Source: Pontederia crassipes
Taxonomy: Eukaryota > Streptophyta > Magnoliopsida > Commelinales > Pontederiaceae
Assembly: GCA_030549335.1 (NCBI GenBank)
Contig: CM060194.1
Location: 14,510,171 to 14,574,170 of the forward strand
DNA length: 64,000 nucleotides
Direction of reading: 5' to 3'
Below, in pieces: positions 47,226-59,037 of the stretch (position 1 is the first letter of the stretch; each line of letters begins with the position of its first letter). Made by a program: the position numbers and the translations under genes. A model generated the notes under the pieces. It searched no databases and was not told where the DNA came from. It worked only from the letters and a program-made list of their open reading frames with translations.

Positions 47226-48216
47226 TCATTATAGATATCTCATTATTTAATTCATGCCTACAAAACTTAGGCGTATCACTCATTCTGTTCATAGTTTTAT
47301 TATTTTCTTTTTGGTCTAGATAGAGTTTGAATAAATGTAAGTGCCGTATTTATAAGCATAAAATGAACTAAATCAGAGAATCAATAAAATTGTGACTTTT
47401 GCCTAGTCTAGGTAATAGCAAAAGTGTCATAATTCACATGAATCTATTATAACCCTAAAGAGAGGATGGTACATTAAATAAGGAACCATCACCTATTCTA
47501 ATGACTATAAGTCATAAACTATCTTTTACTATCCACAAATAAACAAGAGAGAGTGAGCAAAAATGAAATTAGGGTATATGATTTCCTTTTTTATATATAA
47601 CTGAATGTTGGTTCGAGTTCGCGATTGAGGATTGAAAAGGCGTCCCCTTTTAATTTTTCTTTCGCTAGGCTCTCAACCAACACTCCATGATAGTAAACCA
47701 TATAACTCCAATCAAGCTATCGAATGATGATTAGAGGCGGCCACACTTTAATACATCTTTCGATAAACTTTTTAACTCATTTTTTAAACATTCAATGTTG
47801 GTTGACATAATAAAGTCAGCAATGAATAATCATTAATCATCCATAGAAGAGTTACAACGTTGATTCCATCAATCAATTATTCTAAGTGAGATGGAATAAG
47901 TAAGGATGAAGTAAGGATCAATTGTAAATTGATACTCAAATATGACAACTTTGGATCGATAACGATTATTCAAGGATCATTGATGATTTTAAAATTTGTA
48001 TTTATATATGGTGATTCAATCACTAGAGCAATGTGAGCTGTGACAAACAAAGAAGAACTAAAAACCCATACTTGAAGATTGAATTGCAATTGATCAATTA
48101 GAAATCATCAGTGAATTCGAAATCTATATTGATGAGTGAGGAGTTAACAATGATTCTTATATTAACAATACTAATTCAAGAATTCAAAAACTTTAAAAAT
48201 TATTATGATGATTCAT
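47226..48216 (-). repeat. Second, partial internal region of the composite element
   Basis: It matches 32786-33790 nearly base for base with scattered substitutions, then stops abruptly at 'gattcatatcg'. The following sequence is unrelated. Confidence 0.85.
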
Positions 48217-49192
48217 ATCGCGAGGTAGCAGAGGGGGCTTGATGGTTAGAGGTGAATTGAAAGCTAAATTATCACTATGAGTTATATTCTATAGAATTTG
48301 ATCAACCCTTTTTTTCTATCGTTAAGGTGGAGAATTGAACCAAGAATTCTTTTTCTTCATCAGAAATATACATGCCCAGTTAAATGTGATATGATTGCAT
48401 CGCAGTGTCTAAGGGCATTGTATACGTAATTAGTCCGATCCTTTGTAGGAACTACCCGTAATAACGAACTTGTAAAATTGATTTAGTTATCATAAAGAGA
48501 TTCGTTGTCCTAACCTTGCTTCACTTTAATTGTTATTTGAACAAAAAGATCACAATAAAAAAAAAGGGTGAGGTTGCATACGAGCCCCCCTACAACCTCG
48601 CCCGTCGCCGAAAAAGTCGTAGAGGGGGGCGAGGGCCCCCCCTTCTCTCGCGCACCGACAAGGAGAAGGGGTCGCCCCCCTCTGCGACCTTGCAGCGAGG
48701 TCATAGAGGGGGGCGAGCACCCCCCCCCCCCTCCCCTCCCCTCCTCGCCAGAGCTGAGGGAGGTAGCGTGCGTCCTAAATTTTTTTAATTACTTTTTTAT
48801 TTTTTAATATTGTCACGTAAACGTGAAGAGAAGAGAATATGCATGTCAGCATCACGTCAGCTTCGCGATTGAAAAATTGTCTATTTTAGGTAAAGAGGAC
48901 ATCATGTGAAATGAATTAAAAAATAAAAGACATTTACGACGTCACTGAGCAAACTTGAAAGTTTGAAAGTATTTGGTATAGTTTTTTCCCATATGAAACG
49001 GTTCAAATTGTCTTTTGCGCTGAATAATTAATTTAAATAATTATTTTTGTATTAAATAATTAATTTAAATATTAGTTTTGTACTGAATAATTAATTCATT
49101 TTTTCGAGCCTTCGAGAACTTTCCGCAGCGCACCCCTGCGTTAACGAACCCTCGACATGTCAAGACGAACACGGTGGACCAACGCGACACGC
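48217..49192. other. Intergenic region upstream of calnexin
   Basis: No gene is visible. The first 300 bases are of unknown origin. The middle is a GC-rich, C-run-bearing block (48580-48770), followed by AT-rich sequence with repeated 'attaatttaaat' words at 49025-49100. Confidence 0.55.
48580..48770. repeat. GC-rich block with G/C runs and inverted repeats
   Basis: The words GAGGGGGGCGAG and CGCCCCCCTCTGCGACCT occur in both orientations, so the block can fold back on itself. A run of 13 C residues sits at about 48719. Open frames on both strands are low in complexity and not supported as proteins. Confidence 0.7.
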
Positions 49193-49214
49193 TGACGTGT
49201 TCCGTTGCCATTGG
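49193..49214 (-). promoter_or_regulatory. ER stress response element (ERSE-like) plus UPRE-like motif of calnexin
   Basis: The plus strand reads CGTGT (49196-49200), nine bases, then ATTGG (49210-49214). Read on the minus strand this is CCAAT-N9-ACACG, one mismatch from the ERSE consensus CCAAT-N9-CCACG. TGACGTGT (49193-49200) overlaps it and resembles the bZIP UPR element. A second ATTGG lies at 49241. The position, about 250 bases before the start codon, fits a promoter of an ER chaperone gene, a class induced by unfolded-protein signalling. Confidence 0.65.
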
Positions 49215-49459
49215 ATGACTGGACGTGTTCGGCAAACGCGATTGGTTGAAGGGCGTCACAAGGCGATCGTTTCGTCGCGCACATCTCCACCGTCAGTTCT
49301 ATACATAACATCTCGATCTGTCACTCTTCGCGGCGACCAGCGACCATTTCCTTTTTACCTGCATCGCGATCTCGACCTTGATCTGGAGGCTTTGGAACTC
49401 TACTTTTAGGGTTTTTTGAGATCTCAATTTGGGCCCGCGGAAGGTTTTCAGAGTTAAGT

Positions 49460-52400
49460 ATGGGGAGGATCGCGAACGCGTCGCGGTTCCTCCTGTTGTT
49501 CTTAATCTCTTCATTCTCGATTCAGACTTTGGCGTCTGATCCGGTAAATTTACTTTATTCTCATTTTTTGCTAGTTTATGTTCTTGTTTTGGTGATTTAT
49601 GTGCAGTAACGCTTTGAGTTTTGGTGCAGTTGTTTTATGAATCCTTTGATGAAACGTTCGAAGGACGGTGGATCGTCTCCGAGAAGGAGGATTACAAGGG
49701 TATTGTTCAAATCCTCCGCTAATACTAGATTTGTCTTGAATTTCATTTAAGTTTCAGCAGATGACTTTAAATATTCAATCTGGCTGAGGAAAGTCGTAGA
49801 TCCGTGCAAAATGAACACTCTTTCTAGCTCAAAATTACTTTTCCGTCGGTGGCTAGTGGTCGATCTGAAGTTGAATAACTGTTGATCATTTCATTAGGTT
49901 ACTAAGTTGTGCATACGGGTAGCTAGATGTGTGTGTCCATGGTCATTGATAGGGTGTAACTCATGCTATCCTGCCAATGGTTCGTTTCTTGATGGTTCGG
50001 TGTGATAAGTTGCCAGATTCTGTATGATTAATTCTATTAAAAATTTTCTATAATACTGAATAAGTTTAGTATGAAAAATGCCCATTGCAAACGATAATAT
50101 CTTAATTTGTCTTGATGCGCGAGTTTCGAATATTATCTATCCTTGAAATAGAGTATGAATTACCCTGTTGTGCCATTGCTGATGATCATTATCTCGTAAC
50201 TGGGAAAATATGTGTCTATTTCTTTCTCTGTCACTTTTATTTATTCCTTAGTACAATATTGTGTTTGGCTTTATCAGATATTCACTTGTATGACATTAAT
50301 GTTTAACTAAATATGTTAGATGTCTAAAATGCTGGTAAGACGATTGTCTGAGGCTATTGGATTGTTGATATACTACTTAATTTCTTGTTGCAATGCAAAA
50401 TGATAATATTGCCAAATGTTTATTTGAGATTTAATACAGTCCAAAGAGATAATACTATCAAATAACTATTCACCTTTTATGTGAATAATATTTTACTGTT
50501 GTTTTCCTGGAACGTCTTGGTAAAAGCTAACTGGATAATATTACCAATTGTCTATTTCGGTTTTATCAGACTAGTGAGCATTTTGAGATAACATTTCTGC
50601 TGCTTTTAGTAGAAGTTATAACTGTGATAGTCTTAGTGTTACTTCAAGAATTCATTTTAAAAAATGACTTTCCAGATTATCGTTCTTTTTATTTGGTGTT
50701 CTGCAGATTATCATTTGTCCATATTATATATATTTATATTGAGAGAAGTGCATATTCTATGATGCCTGTACTGTTCTTGTCATTTATGTCCAACTCCTAG
50801 GATATGTGTTTCCTGATGAATTTCATTGATTGTGTATGATGTTTATAATATCAGGTGTATGGAAACATGCCAAGAGTGATGGGCATGAAGATTATGGTCT
50901 TCTTGTGAGCGAGCAAGCAAAGAAGCATGCAATAGTGAAAGAACTTGAGGAACCTGTGACTCTCAAGGATGGTACCACTGTGTTGCAGTTTGAAACTCGA
51001 CTCCAGAATGGTCTGGAATGTGGTGGAGCCTATTTGAAGTACCTTCGGCCTCAAGAAGTTGGGTGGACTGCAAAAGGATTTGATAATGAATCTCCATATA
51101 GTATCATGTTTGGACCTGACAAGTGTGGTTCTACAAATAAAGTACATTTCATCCTTCAGCATAAAAACCCCAAAACTGGCAAGTTTGTTGAGCATCACCT
51201 CAAGTACCCGCCGTCAGTCCCTGGTGATAAGCTTTCTCATGTTTATACAGCTATTCTGAAACCTGATAATGAGGTGAGAATTTTGGTTGATGGAGAAGAA
51301 AAGAAGAAGGCCAATTTCTTATCTGCTGATGACTTTGAGCCAGCACTCATCCCACCCAAGACAATACCTGATCCTGAGGACAAGAAGCCTGAGGATTGGG
51401 ATGAGAGGGCTAAGATTCCAGACCCTGTTGCTGTAAAGCCTGATGACTGGGATGAGGATGCACCCATGGAAATTGAAGATGAAGATGCTGTTAAACCTGA
51501 AGGTTGGTTGGATGATGAACCGGATGAGATTGATGATCCTAATGCCAGCAAGCCAGAAGATTGGGATGATGAAGAGGATGGAGAGTGGGAGGCACCAAAG
51601 ATTGAGAACCCAAAGTGTGAAGCAGCACCTGGTTGTGGTGAGTGGAAGAGGCCCATGAAGAGGAATCCGGCTTACAAGGGGAAGTGGCATGCTCCTTTAA
51701 TTGACAACCCTGCTTACAAGGGTATTTGGAAGCCACGGGACATTGATAATCCTGAGTACTTTGAGCTGGACAAACCAGATTTTGAAGCAATCACAGCTAT
51801 TGGTATTGAGATTTGGACAATGCAGGATGGGATTTTATTCGACAATATCTTGATAGCCACTGATGAGAAGCTGGCAGAGTCTTACAGGGAAAAGACATGG
51901 AAACTTAAGTATGAAGCTGAGAAAGAAAAGCAGAAGGCTGAAGAGGCAGCTGCTGGCCTTTCAGGTGGACTTTCAGGTTTCCAGGTAATAGACAGTTTCT
52001 TCTTGACATTCTCCTGTGTATTTGAGCTAATATGGTCATGCTTATTGCTTGCTGTTATCTCTAATGCTGGGCATTGTGTTGTGCAGAAGAAGATATTTGA
52101 TGTCATCTACAAGATAGCAGACATTCCATTCCTAGAGCCATACAAATCCAAGATTGTTGTAAGTGCCGCATTCTTTATTCCCATTTCAGAATCAAGACTT
52201 CTGAACTCCCTTTTATTTGTTCCATTCTTATCATTTAGATGTTATTTGTAGAATAGAAACTGAACTCACTTCAAAAGAAAGAAAAAGGAATAGAAACTGA
52301 ACTGTTTTTGCCCATTCTGTTGTGGATATTCTTATGTCAGTTATTACCTAGTTGTCCACTTCTTCTTTCCTTAAATCTAATAGTGGCATTTAATCAAAAT

Positions 52401-52772
52401 CCAATCTGCATTGTTTTTGCAGGATATCATTGAGAAGGGAGAGAAACAGCCCAACGTGGCCATTGGAATCCTGGCATCTGTTGCTGTGGTTATTCTTACT
52501 GTGATACTTAGGCTGCTCTTTGGCAAAAGGAAACCTGCGGTGAGTCACTTTCTGACTTTAATTTAGCGAGCTTCCTTCTTTCTTCCCTTGCTCAGTTAAC
52601 CATTTCTTATTTCATTTGCTTTTAATAATCTTAGGCCCCAGTTGCACCGGCTGCCAAACCAGAGGGTGAAGCCACTGATGGTGATGCTCCAGGATCATCT
52701 AGTGAAGAGAAAGAGGAGACTGACAAAGATGCCGCAGCTCCCCGCCAGAGGAGGACTAGGAGGGACACATAG
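49460..52772 (+). CDS. CNX: Calnexin, ER membrane lectin chaperone, six exons
   Basis: Calnexin binds monoglucosylated N-glycans on newly made glycoproteins in the ER and retains them until folded. Exons: 49460-49543, 49630-49699, 50855-51984, 52087-52158, 52423-52539, 52635-52772; all five introns are GT-AG and phases join to give 536 residues, the usual plant length. Residues 1-25 form a signal peptide. The lectin domain carries both family signatures ([10 protein letters not shown] and IMFGPDKCG) with the conserved Cys at 107 and 142. The P-domain (about 222-348) has four KPEDWD-type repeats and then four GEWKRP/GKWHAP-type repeats. A membrane segment spans about 464-485 ([20 protein letters not shown]), followed by a short acidic cytosolic tail ending RRTRRDT. 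The frame is intact. Calreticulin is excluded by the membrane segment and the lack of a KDEL/HDEL end. Confidence 0.96.
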
Positions 52773-55094
52773 GTAGACATTCTTTTTAGGTTTCTCAGCT
52801 ACTAGTTCTTTTTAGGGTCGGTTGTATATGACCAGATATCTCAACCGGTATTTCTGGTCCTAAAGAATTTGAGCGCTAGGTTTTCCCTTCGCCTGTTTTA
52901 AATTGCTGCCTGTTCCTGTTGCATTTTCTTATGTAATCCTATACATATCAACTTAGCTGGGTGATGATTGAGTACATGAAAAAAGTATCATAATTTTGAG
53001 ACATGTGAGATGCGTCCTGGTTTTTATCGCTGTGTTGAATATTGTTGTGTTTTCTGACGCATTCCGAATTGCAAATGATTATCCCATTGACCAGATTTTT
53101 TGTTTTTAAAAAATAATGGAAAATTAGTTTTCCCGTTAATATATTATGGATGATGAATTGGTCAGTCATACATGGGGTCCCATTCTTCTTTTTTTCCTTC
53201 TCTGAAAGGTTTTGCATCCAAGTTTGGGTTTTTCTTCTGTTTCTCCTCGGCATTAACTATAATTTGCTGGTCTTTTTAAATGCAAATTACTCATGTTTGA
53301 AAATTTTTCTTATAATTTAATTCAGGTGATTTAATTATTTTCTCATAGTAAACAAAACCAATTATCACTCTTAATTGTTATAGAAATAACTATAATCATT
53401 CTTAATGTTGTCTTGTCATTCTTAGCACTATAATGATTTAAAAACATCACTTGTAGCAATGTTGAGAACATTGTAGATAGTGGGTTAGGACTAAGTTTGT
53501 CCGTACATTGTAATCATTCTTTGCTCTTAAAAAAAACATCACTCGTAAAAATGGATACGTTGATAAATGCTTTTCATCTATTTTTTAATGTATTTTTACT
53601 ATGTTTTCAAATTTTACATATGCGTTTTAGAATGGTATTTTATGCAAAAAAAAAAAGTCGTCCAAAACAAGCTCATCAACAATCATTACTCGTGCTTGAT
53701 ATCATAATTCATTCCACATAAGATTCTACCCCCCTTAACTAGGGTATCCAGTATTTTTATTGTGATCTAATCGAGAGTATTTTATTGGAAATTTTATTTG
53801 TCTAATCCATTTAGTTGAATTCAATGGAGAATTGATTTTTAATTTATGAATAGTACATTTATTATCATCGTCCAAGTTCAATCGTCGTCGACACTCCTTT
53901 TCAAATTCATTGCCAGGGCTATAAAAAAATTCATTCCATATATGCAATGAATTTTGACATCTAAGCATATGAGCTGAATACCAAATTTAAATGTTTATGC
54001 TTTAAAGTTTATTCCAATTAAAAACAAGTTAGATTGAGGTAGTTGTCTTTTTGTATTTAATTATGGAACTCTTTAAACAGGAGCATATTAGCATAAAGCT
54101 ATGAACAAATTTGGTAATATATAATCACCAAAAGTTATTGGTAATTATTTTTCGAACAAGGCTGATTAACCACTGATATATAAGATTACTGCCACTTGAC
54201 TATTTCGGCATTTAGGTGCGAGCCAAGTGATATACTATGACATATTGATAATTTTAGGAAGCGAATCCGAAATTATTAGCTCTCAATTCTGAAACATAAT
54301 TTGACTAATTAGTTATGTCAACTTCCTAAAGTTTTTTTTAATCTTGATAAACCTCGCAATGGACCTTTATATTTTCGGTTTTATATATTGCTTGTATAAC
54401 GTCCTTCAAGTTTTGTTAGGTAAAGTTAATGATTCGTAGAATAGCGATAATGATTTGATTAGAGAATAATAATTAATTATTAGTTGATAATGATTTATTT
54501 ATAAATTTAATAAATATAGCGGGTGAATTAATGTATACTTATATAATAATAAAAATGAATATAGAAATAAAATTTATATTCATTCTTATAAGCATCATAT
54601 TCATAATAATTAATTTATAGTATTTTATTTTGAATAATATTGTTTAATATAAAATGCTGATTTAAAAAACATATTATTCGGGTTGCAAATAAAATTAAAG
54701 AGATGAAATATTAAAATAAAAAATATATGATGTTTAAGTTTTGAATAATATTTTTTTATTAGAATGAGAATATAATATAAATAAAATATGAAATCAATTA
54801 ACTTTGTACTCTATAAATTACTCCCACTAAATTTTACCATTTTGCGTTGAATTGTTAAAGTTATGTTTAAAAAAAAATGTTTACCAAATATTAAGACTTG
54901 CACTAACATTTGAATTGTCAAAATTTTATCCACAATTTGATATTCTACTTTTATTATTATGTCTACCAGATCCCAAGACCCTATTTTTATCTGAGTAAGC
55001 ATATTTTCCGGTTTCAATCAATTTGATCCATCCACAGGTTGCAATTCAGTCAAGTTTAATTGGTCCAATAAATTCAGAATAAAATTTAATTGGC
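52773..55094. other. 3' region of calnexin and AT-rich intergenic DNA
   Basis: The calnexin 3' untranslated region probably runs to about 52950 ('atgtaatcc' near 52930). Beyond it the sequence is AT-rich with no gene, no tRNA and no recognisable transposon ends. Confidence 0.6.
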
Positions 55095-55690
55095 ATGCTC
55101 CATCCAGGGCCGTCAGATACGACGTGGACAATGGATCAGAAAATGCACGGTTCAAATGCGATTGGTGTCCGGTTCAGCGTGAAGTCTTGTCAATCCTCCG
55201 GTTCAGCGGCCCTTTTCTTCTCTTGTAATTCAGTCGCTGTCGTCGTTGCACGATGTCGTCGACGCTGCACGATGTCACCGCCACGGCTGCATGATCTTGC
55301 TGCCACTGTGGAACCACCTCTTTGCAACTCGCCGCAGCCGAACCAGCTTCTCGTAGTCCGCCGCCGCAGCAATTGCCGCTGCTGCACGAACTTGTCGCCG
55401 CCCCTTATCCACCTCTCTCCAGCTCGCCACTGCTGAACAAGCTTCCCACAATTTGCCACCGCTATACCACATCGTCTTGGCCATATTCAACGGCGAGCTC
55501 CTCGATTGGTGACGTTGGTGGCGACTTCGCGCAAGCGATTGTCACAACGACGAGGTGTTCGCTCGACGGCGGTAGGCACTTTGTGCAGGTGATGACGCAG
55601 GCACTTTGTGCAGGTGATGACGCGGCGACATCACGACGTGGCGGGCACGACTATTTGGATCAACAGAGCAGGCGAAGGTGTAGGTCATAA
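55095..55690. other. GC-rich, CTG/CCG-rich island of unknown origin
   Basis: Open frames run on both strands (for example 55322-55690 + and 55190-55459 -), but they are dominated by Arg, Ala, Ser, Pro and Cys and have no domain. A unit of about 25 bases ('ggcactttgtgcaggtgatg') is tandemly duplicated at about 55576-55624. The base composition differs sharply from both flanks, suggesting a gene fragment or an inserted repeat. Confidence 0.5.
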
Positions 55691-55908
55691 GAATTTCATG
55701 AAACGATTCGTCATCGGCCATTGAACTGCAAATGAACACGCCTTTTAGCATCCGCCCTCCATCAAAGATATAACGATAGGCAAGTCAGGGAGCACCATGT
55801 TACCAGTTTTAATGGGTGGCATGGTCATTAAATCCTTCATAATATAGTTTAAATAAAAAATTTTATAACTCAAAATTCACCTTAAACGATATAAAACTAT
55901 AATATTGT

Positions 55909-56341
55909 TTAGGGGTGAGCACGATTCGGACTACCCACCGGCGACACCAACTCGAAAATTTTGATTTTTTTTTCTAACCTTTAACCAGATTAGGATCGAG
56001 TGAAAATTCAAATCACATCCCGATTCGGTAATATATATAATATTAATATTAAATTATTTTAAATTACTATATTTATGTTTATTTAATTAAAATTTTATAT
56101 ATTATACCTGCATCTTTTTTTATTATATGTGTATCTTAAATATATATATTATACTATATTATTATATATGTAATTTAATTAATAAATATCATTTTTATAT
56201 AATTATATTAAATATATTTAATTTTTAAATTTTTATATGGTTACCGATCCTATCGAGACCGAAGCGAGATCGATTTCCTTTTTGGAAATTCGGAGCAAAC
56301 GGGCCAGCACCGAAACCTCGAATTCGGATTTACTCATCCTT
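55909..56341. repeat. hAT-like MITE
   Basis: The left end TTAGGGGTGAGCACGATTCGG and the right end (reverse complement AAGGATGAGTAAATCCGAATT) form an imperfect inverted repeat of a common plant hAT-MITE type. The flanks AATATTGT (55901-55908) and AATATTAT (56342-56349) agree at 7 of 8 positions, as an aged 8-bp target duplication would. The interior is AT-rich and noncoding. Confidence 0.65.
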
Positions 56342-56349
56342 AATATTAT

Positions 56350-58299
56350 TTTATAATACCAAAATAACAAAAAAAAATCATCTCAGGCAGAAAAGCGATC
56401 AAATTCAAACTTATTCCTAATTATCTAGCTCAGATCAGATTACAATATTCTTTATTGCAATTTGATCTGACACAATTACTTTTAGCTCGGGGCATTACCA
56501 TTTTCTTTTTTTTATCGAACTCTATCCTATGATTCCTATCCACTTTGCACATCTACCGTGAAAAATACAAAACGGCAAGCGCAAGCGTGCGTGGCCTTGG
56601 GGCTGCATCCGTGCGAGAAACCGGTGAGCGAAGGCGTCGATCCGACGGCTGTCGAGCCAGCGTTCCGGGAGATGTGCGTCTCGTCGTGTGTTTCATGGCC
56701 GCCTCCCTGTTGGGTTGGTAGGGGAAAGAAGAGATGACCCCCCACCCTGACAAGCCCCTGCAAACTCGTCAGCGGGTGCCGCCCGCCCGCCCGTTCTGGC
56801 CGGCGTGCACCATCTCTCTCTCTCTCCACATCTTTCTTTTTATTATAATATCCTGTGTGTTCATGTTGTTGTCATCATCACCAAGGGGAGTTTTGTGTAA
56901 CAAAGTTTGACTGGTCTTTTGTCCCCAGTCTTTCTCTATATGTGTACACTGTTTCTGTGCATAAAAAGTAGGACTTATTAGTATTCATTTCTCTCAGCTC
57001 TTGTTCATTAATCAACTAGCTGCTTCATATTCTGAAATAGATCTGTGTGATCAAGTGACTGCCATAAATTTGATCTCTATGGACATTTATATGCATGCAG
57101 AAAAAAAAAACAAAGGAAAGAAAAAAAAACTTCTTGTACAACCAAGAGAAAAGACCCTTCTTTAGTTCTTTTTTTCCTTTTGCTTTTGTATGTGGCGAAG
57201 ACAGCGGGGTCCTGCTGTGTTTTCTGTTCCTTCACCACTGCCCCATGCATGCATGCCATGGACCAATGGAAGGAGCGCCTTTACACGAGGGAGAGCCCCT
57301 CAGATAAGGCCTGCAAAAGATATATTATATTTCTCTCTCCTCTGATAAGTTTGACCCGAGTCAAACCATGCGCCAGCTCTGGGAATTAATGCAATTAATA
57401 TTGGGAATTTAAGTAATGAATGATGGATGCATCCTGTGTGCATGTGTGTTTATTATATTAATAATGGATTCATGTGGACGAGTGAGCTACGCACAGCTAA
57501 GTTAAGTAGATGCCATACGTGTCGATCACAGCAACAAAGGTGGGGGCGACTGGGAGAGATGCAAATTCAATGCTACATTTCAAATTAATCTCTTTTATTG
57601 TGTGTGTGTTACTGTGGTACAATTTGAAAATGATCTCAATTTGCTCTTATCACAAAACACTAAACTAAGATATCCTAACTCATGTTCAAGTTTCAGAGAA
57701 AAGCATCACAAAAAGTGTGTAAACGTTATATGTGTACTTCGCTAATTCCACCAATGAGTTATTTATTCCATGCTTATTTGAGATCTATCCATCTAGGCTC
57801 TTTTTTTTGCCAGGTAGCTCAGCTTTTGATTGAGTGCTAGGCCCCAAATATTAAAGCTTTGGTCAGTGATTGATGTTAAATTAAAGAACAAATTTCATGA
57901 ACTTGCATCTATCGAGTATTGGAGTTAGACTTCTAAAGTGGCTGGATTGATTAAATGTCCTGTATGTCAATGAAGTTTTGTCTGGTGAAATGAAGTTAAT
58001 TTGAACATCATATGAAAACAGTGAAGTTTCACATCAAAAAAGTGACATCCGAACTAATAACTCCATGTTTTTTCAGAACAATTTACAGTCTGTACAGCTA
58101 AATTTTTCACTGATCAACCATATGCTAATCCTAACAAAATTAGAAAAAATAAAGGGAAAAAAAAGGAAAATAGAGAAGAAAAAGATCAAGCCTTGGGAGT
58201 CATAGCCATCAAAATTTTTTTCACAGTTAAACAGAAGCTTTGCATCTGTTGCGTTTTTCTGCATGCACAGCTCTCCATCACTTTCTTCTGTTGTGTTCA
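56350..58299. other. Intergenic DNA with a GC-rich patch
   Basis: A GC-rich patch (56570-56810) ends in a CT microsatellite (56811-56826); open frames on its minus strand look like chance products. Noncoding AT-rich sequence follows. The last 200 bases probably include the 3' untranslated region of the minus-strand DUF4228 gene. Confidence 0.5.
57350..57365. promoter_or_regulatory. Perfect W-box palindrome
   Basis: TTTGAC-CCGA-GTCAAA is a perfect inverted repeat in which each arm holds a WRKY-type TTGAC core. No adjacent gene is clearly under its control, so it may be incidental. Confidence 0.4.
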
Positions 58300-59037
58300 T
58301 CACAGCTTCTTGTCTTTGCTTTCCTTCTTCATCCTCCTCTTGAACACGCCCAAGTTCCCTACCACGCCCCTCCGCCGCCGCCTGACCTCGGAGGACTCCC
58401 TTATGGTCTCCAACTTCGGCCGCCACTGCCTCGACTTGGCCGGCGCCACCAACGCGCTGTACTCCTTCTCCAGGAGATCCGTGGTCACCACCCTACTGCT
58501 CGGCCGCTCCGCCTCCCTCAACTTCTCCACCAGGAACTCGTCGGAGACCCTTATCTGAATCGCGCCGGCCGCCGTCTTGTGAATGTCGAACGGCCGCAGG
58601 AGGCCGCCCTTCTTCGCAATGCCGGGGCCTGCGCCATTGACGGACCCGGTGCTGCCGCGGCCACTGCCGTTTGTGCCGAGCAGAGACGCGGCAAGGGTGA
58701 CGAAGCTGAGGACGGAGTGGAAGAACTGGGAGGGGAGGAGGAAGTAGGCGTGGCCCGGCTGGAGGTGGTCTCCGGCCGCAAGCGGCGGCACCTTCTGGCC
58801 GATGAAGAAGGCGTCCGAGCGGCACACCAGGTGGCAGGGGTGCTCCTTCATCAGCTCCGCCGCGGCCACCGGCCGGTAGTAGACCCTCACCTTCCCGTCG
58901 ACGCCGATCAGCCTGACGGCCGCCTCCTGTGACGGAGGCGCTGGACTCGTCCGGTGGTCAGACGGCCGGCCGGCGCCGCTGCCCACCATGTGGAAGCACC
59001 ATGGAATCATCTGGAGGCTCAGGGACTTGAAACCCAT
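58300..59037 (-). CDS. DUF4228 (PADRE) domain protein
   Basis: A 245-residue plant-specific protein of unknown reaction; PADRE proteins are often induced by pathogen attack and abiotic stress. The conserved domain spans about 40-118: VRLIGVDGKVRVYYRPVAAA, then HLVCRSDAFFIGQKVP, LQPGHAYFLLP and SQFFHSVLSFVTLAASL. A Gly/Ser-rich linker (122-140) leads to a second conserved block, IQIRVSDEFLVEKL (160-173), and the family's C-terminal WRPKLETIRES (205-215), followed by an Arg/Lys-rich tail that could be a nuclear signal. The gene has no intron. The start at 59037 gives the usual short N-terminus before the domain. Codons are strongly GC-rich, typical of monocot intronless genes. No frame damage is seen. 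Confidence 0.92.
   Translation of the reverse strand: MGFKSLSLQMIPWCFHMVGSGAGRPSDHRTSPAPPSQEAAVRLIGVDGKVRVYYRPVAAAELMKEHPCHLVCRSDAFFIGQKVPPLAAGDHLQPGHAYFLLPSQFFHSVLSFVTLAASLLGTNGSGRGSTGSVNGAGPGIAKKGGLLRPFDIHKTAAGAIQIRVSDEFLVEKLREAERPSSRVVTTDLLEKEYSALVAPAKSRQWRPKLETIRESSEVRRRRRGVVGNLGVFKRRMKKESKDKKL

Larger units (their letters stand above)
24087..48216 (-). mobile_element. Composite minus-strand LTR element: LTR-internal-LTR-internal
   Basis: The left LTR (24087-32342, with a LINE inside), internal region (32343-45858, with an Athila element inside), second LTR (45859-about 47225) and a second, partial internal region (about 47226-48216) follow each other in one orientation. A tRNA-Met primer site at 45843-45854 and a polypurine tract at 32343 set the strand as minus. 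Removing the two insertions leaves about 3.8 kb of interior in which I find no gag or pol motif, so it resembles a large non-autonomous derivative. The tandem order suggests unequal recombination between elements. Confidence 0.8.

Noticed and set aside
48516..48807. Overlapping frames on both strands, rich in Arg, Gly and Pro
   Set aside because: They arise from the GC-rich block with C/G runs; composition alone keeps the frames open.
51243..51656. 137-codon minus-strand Ser-rich frame inside calnexin exon 3
   Set aside because: It is an antisense shadow of the acidic P-domain repeats.
55095..55690. Plus- and minus-strand frames of 70-122 codons in the GC-rich island
   Set aside because: Both strands are open because of composition, and none shows a domain or codon pattern of a real gene. 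The island is reported as a finding instead.
56536..56829. 97-codon minus-strand frame in a GC-rich patch
   Set aside because: No domain, low-complexity start (MERERDGARRPERAGG) and no promoter context.
58240..58932. 230-codon plus-strand frame opposite the DUF4228 gene
   Set aside because: It is an antisense shadow of a GC-rich coding region. The minus frame carries the conserved domain.
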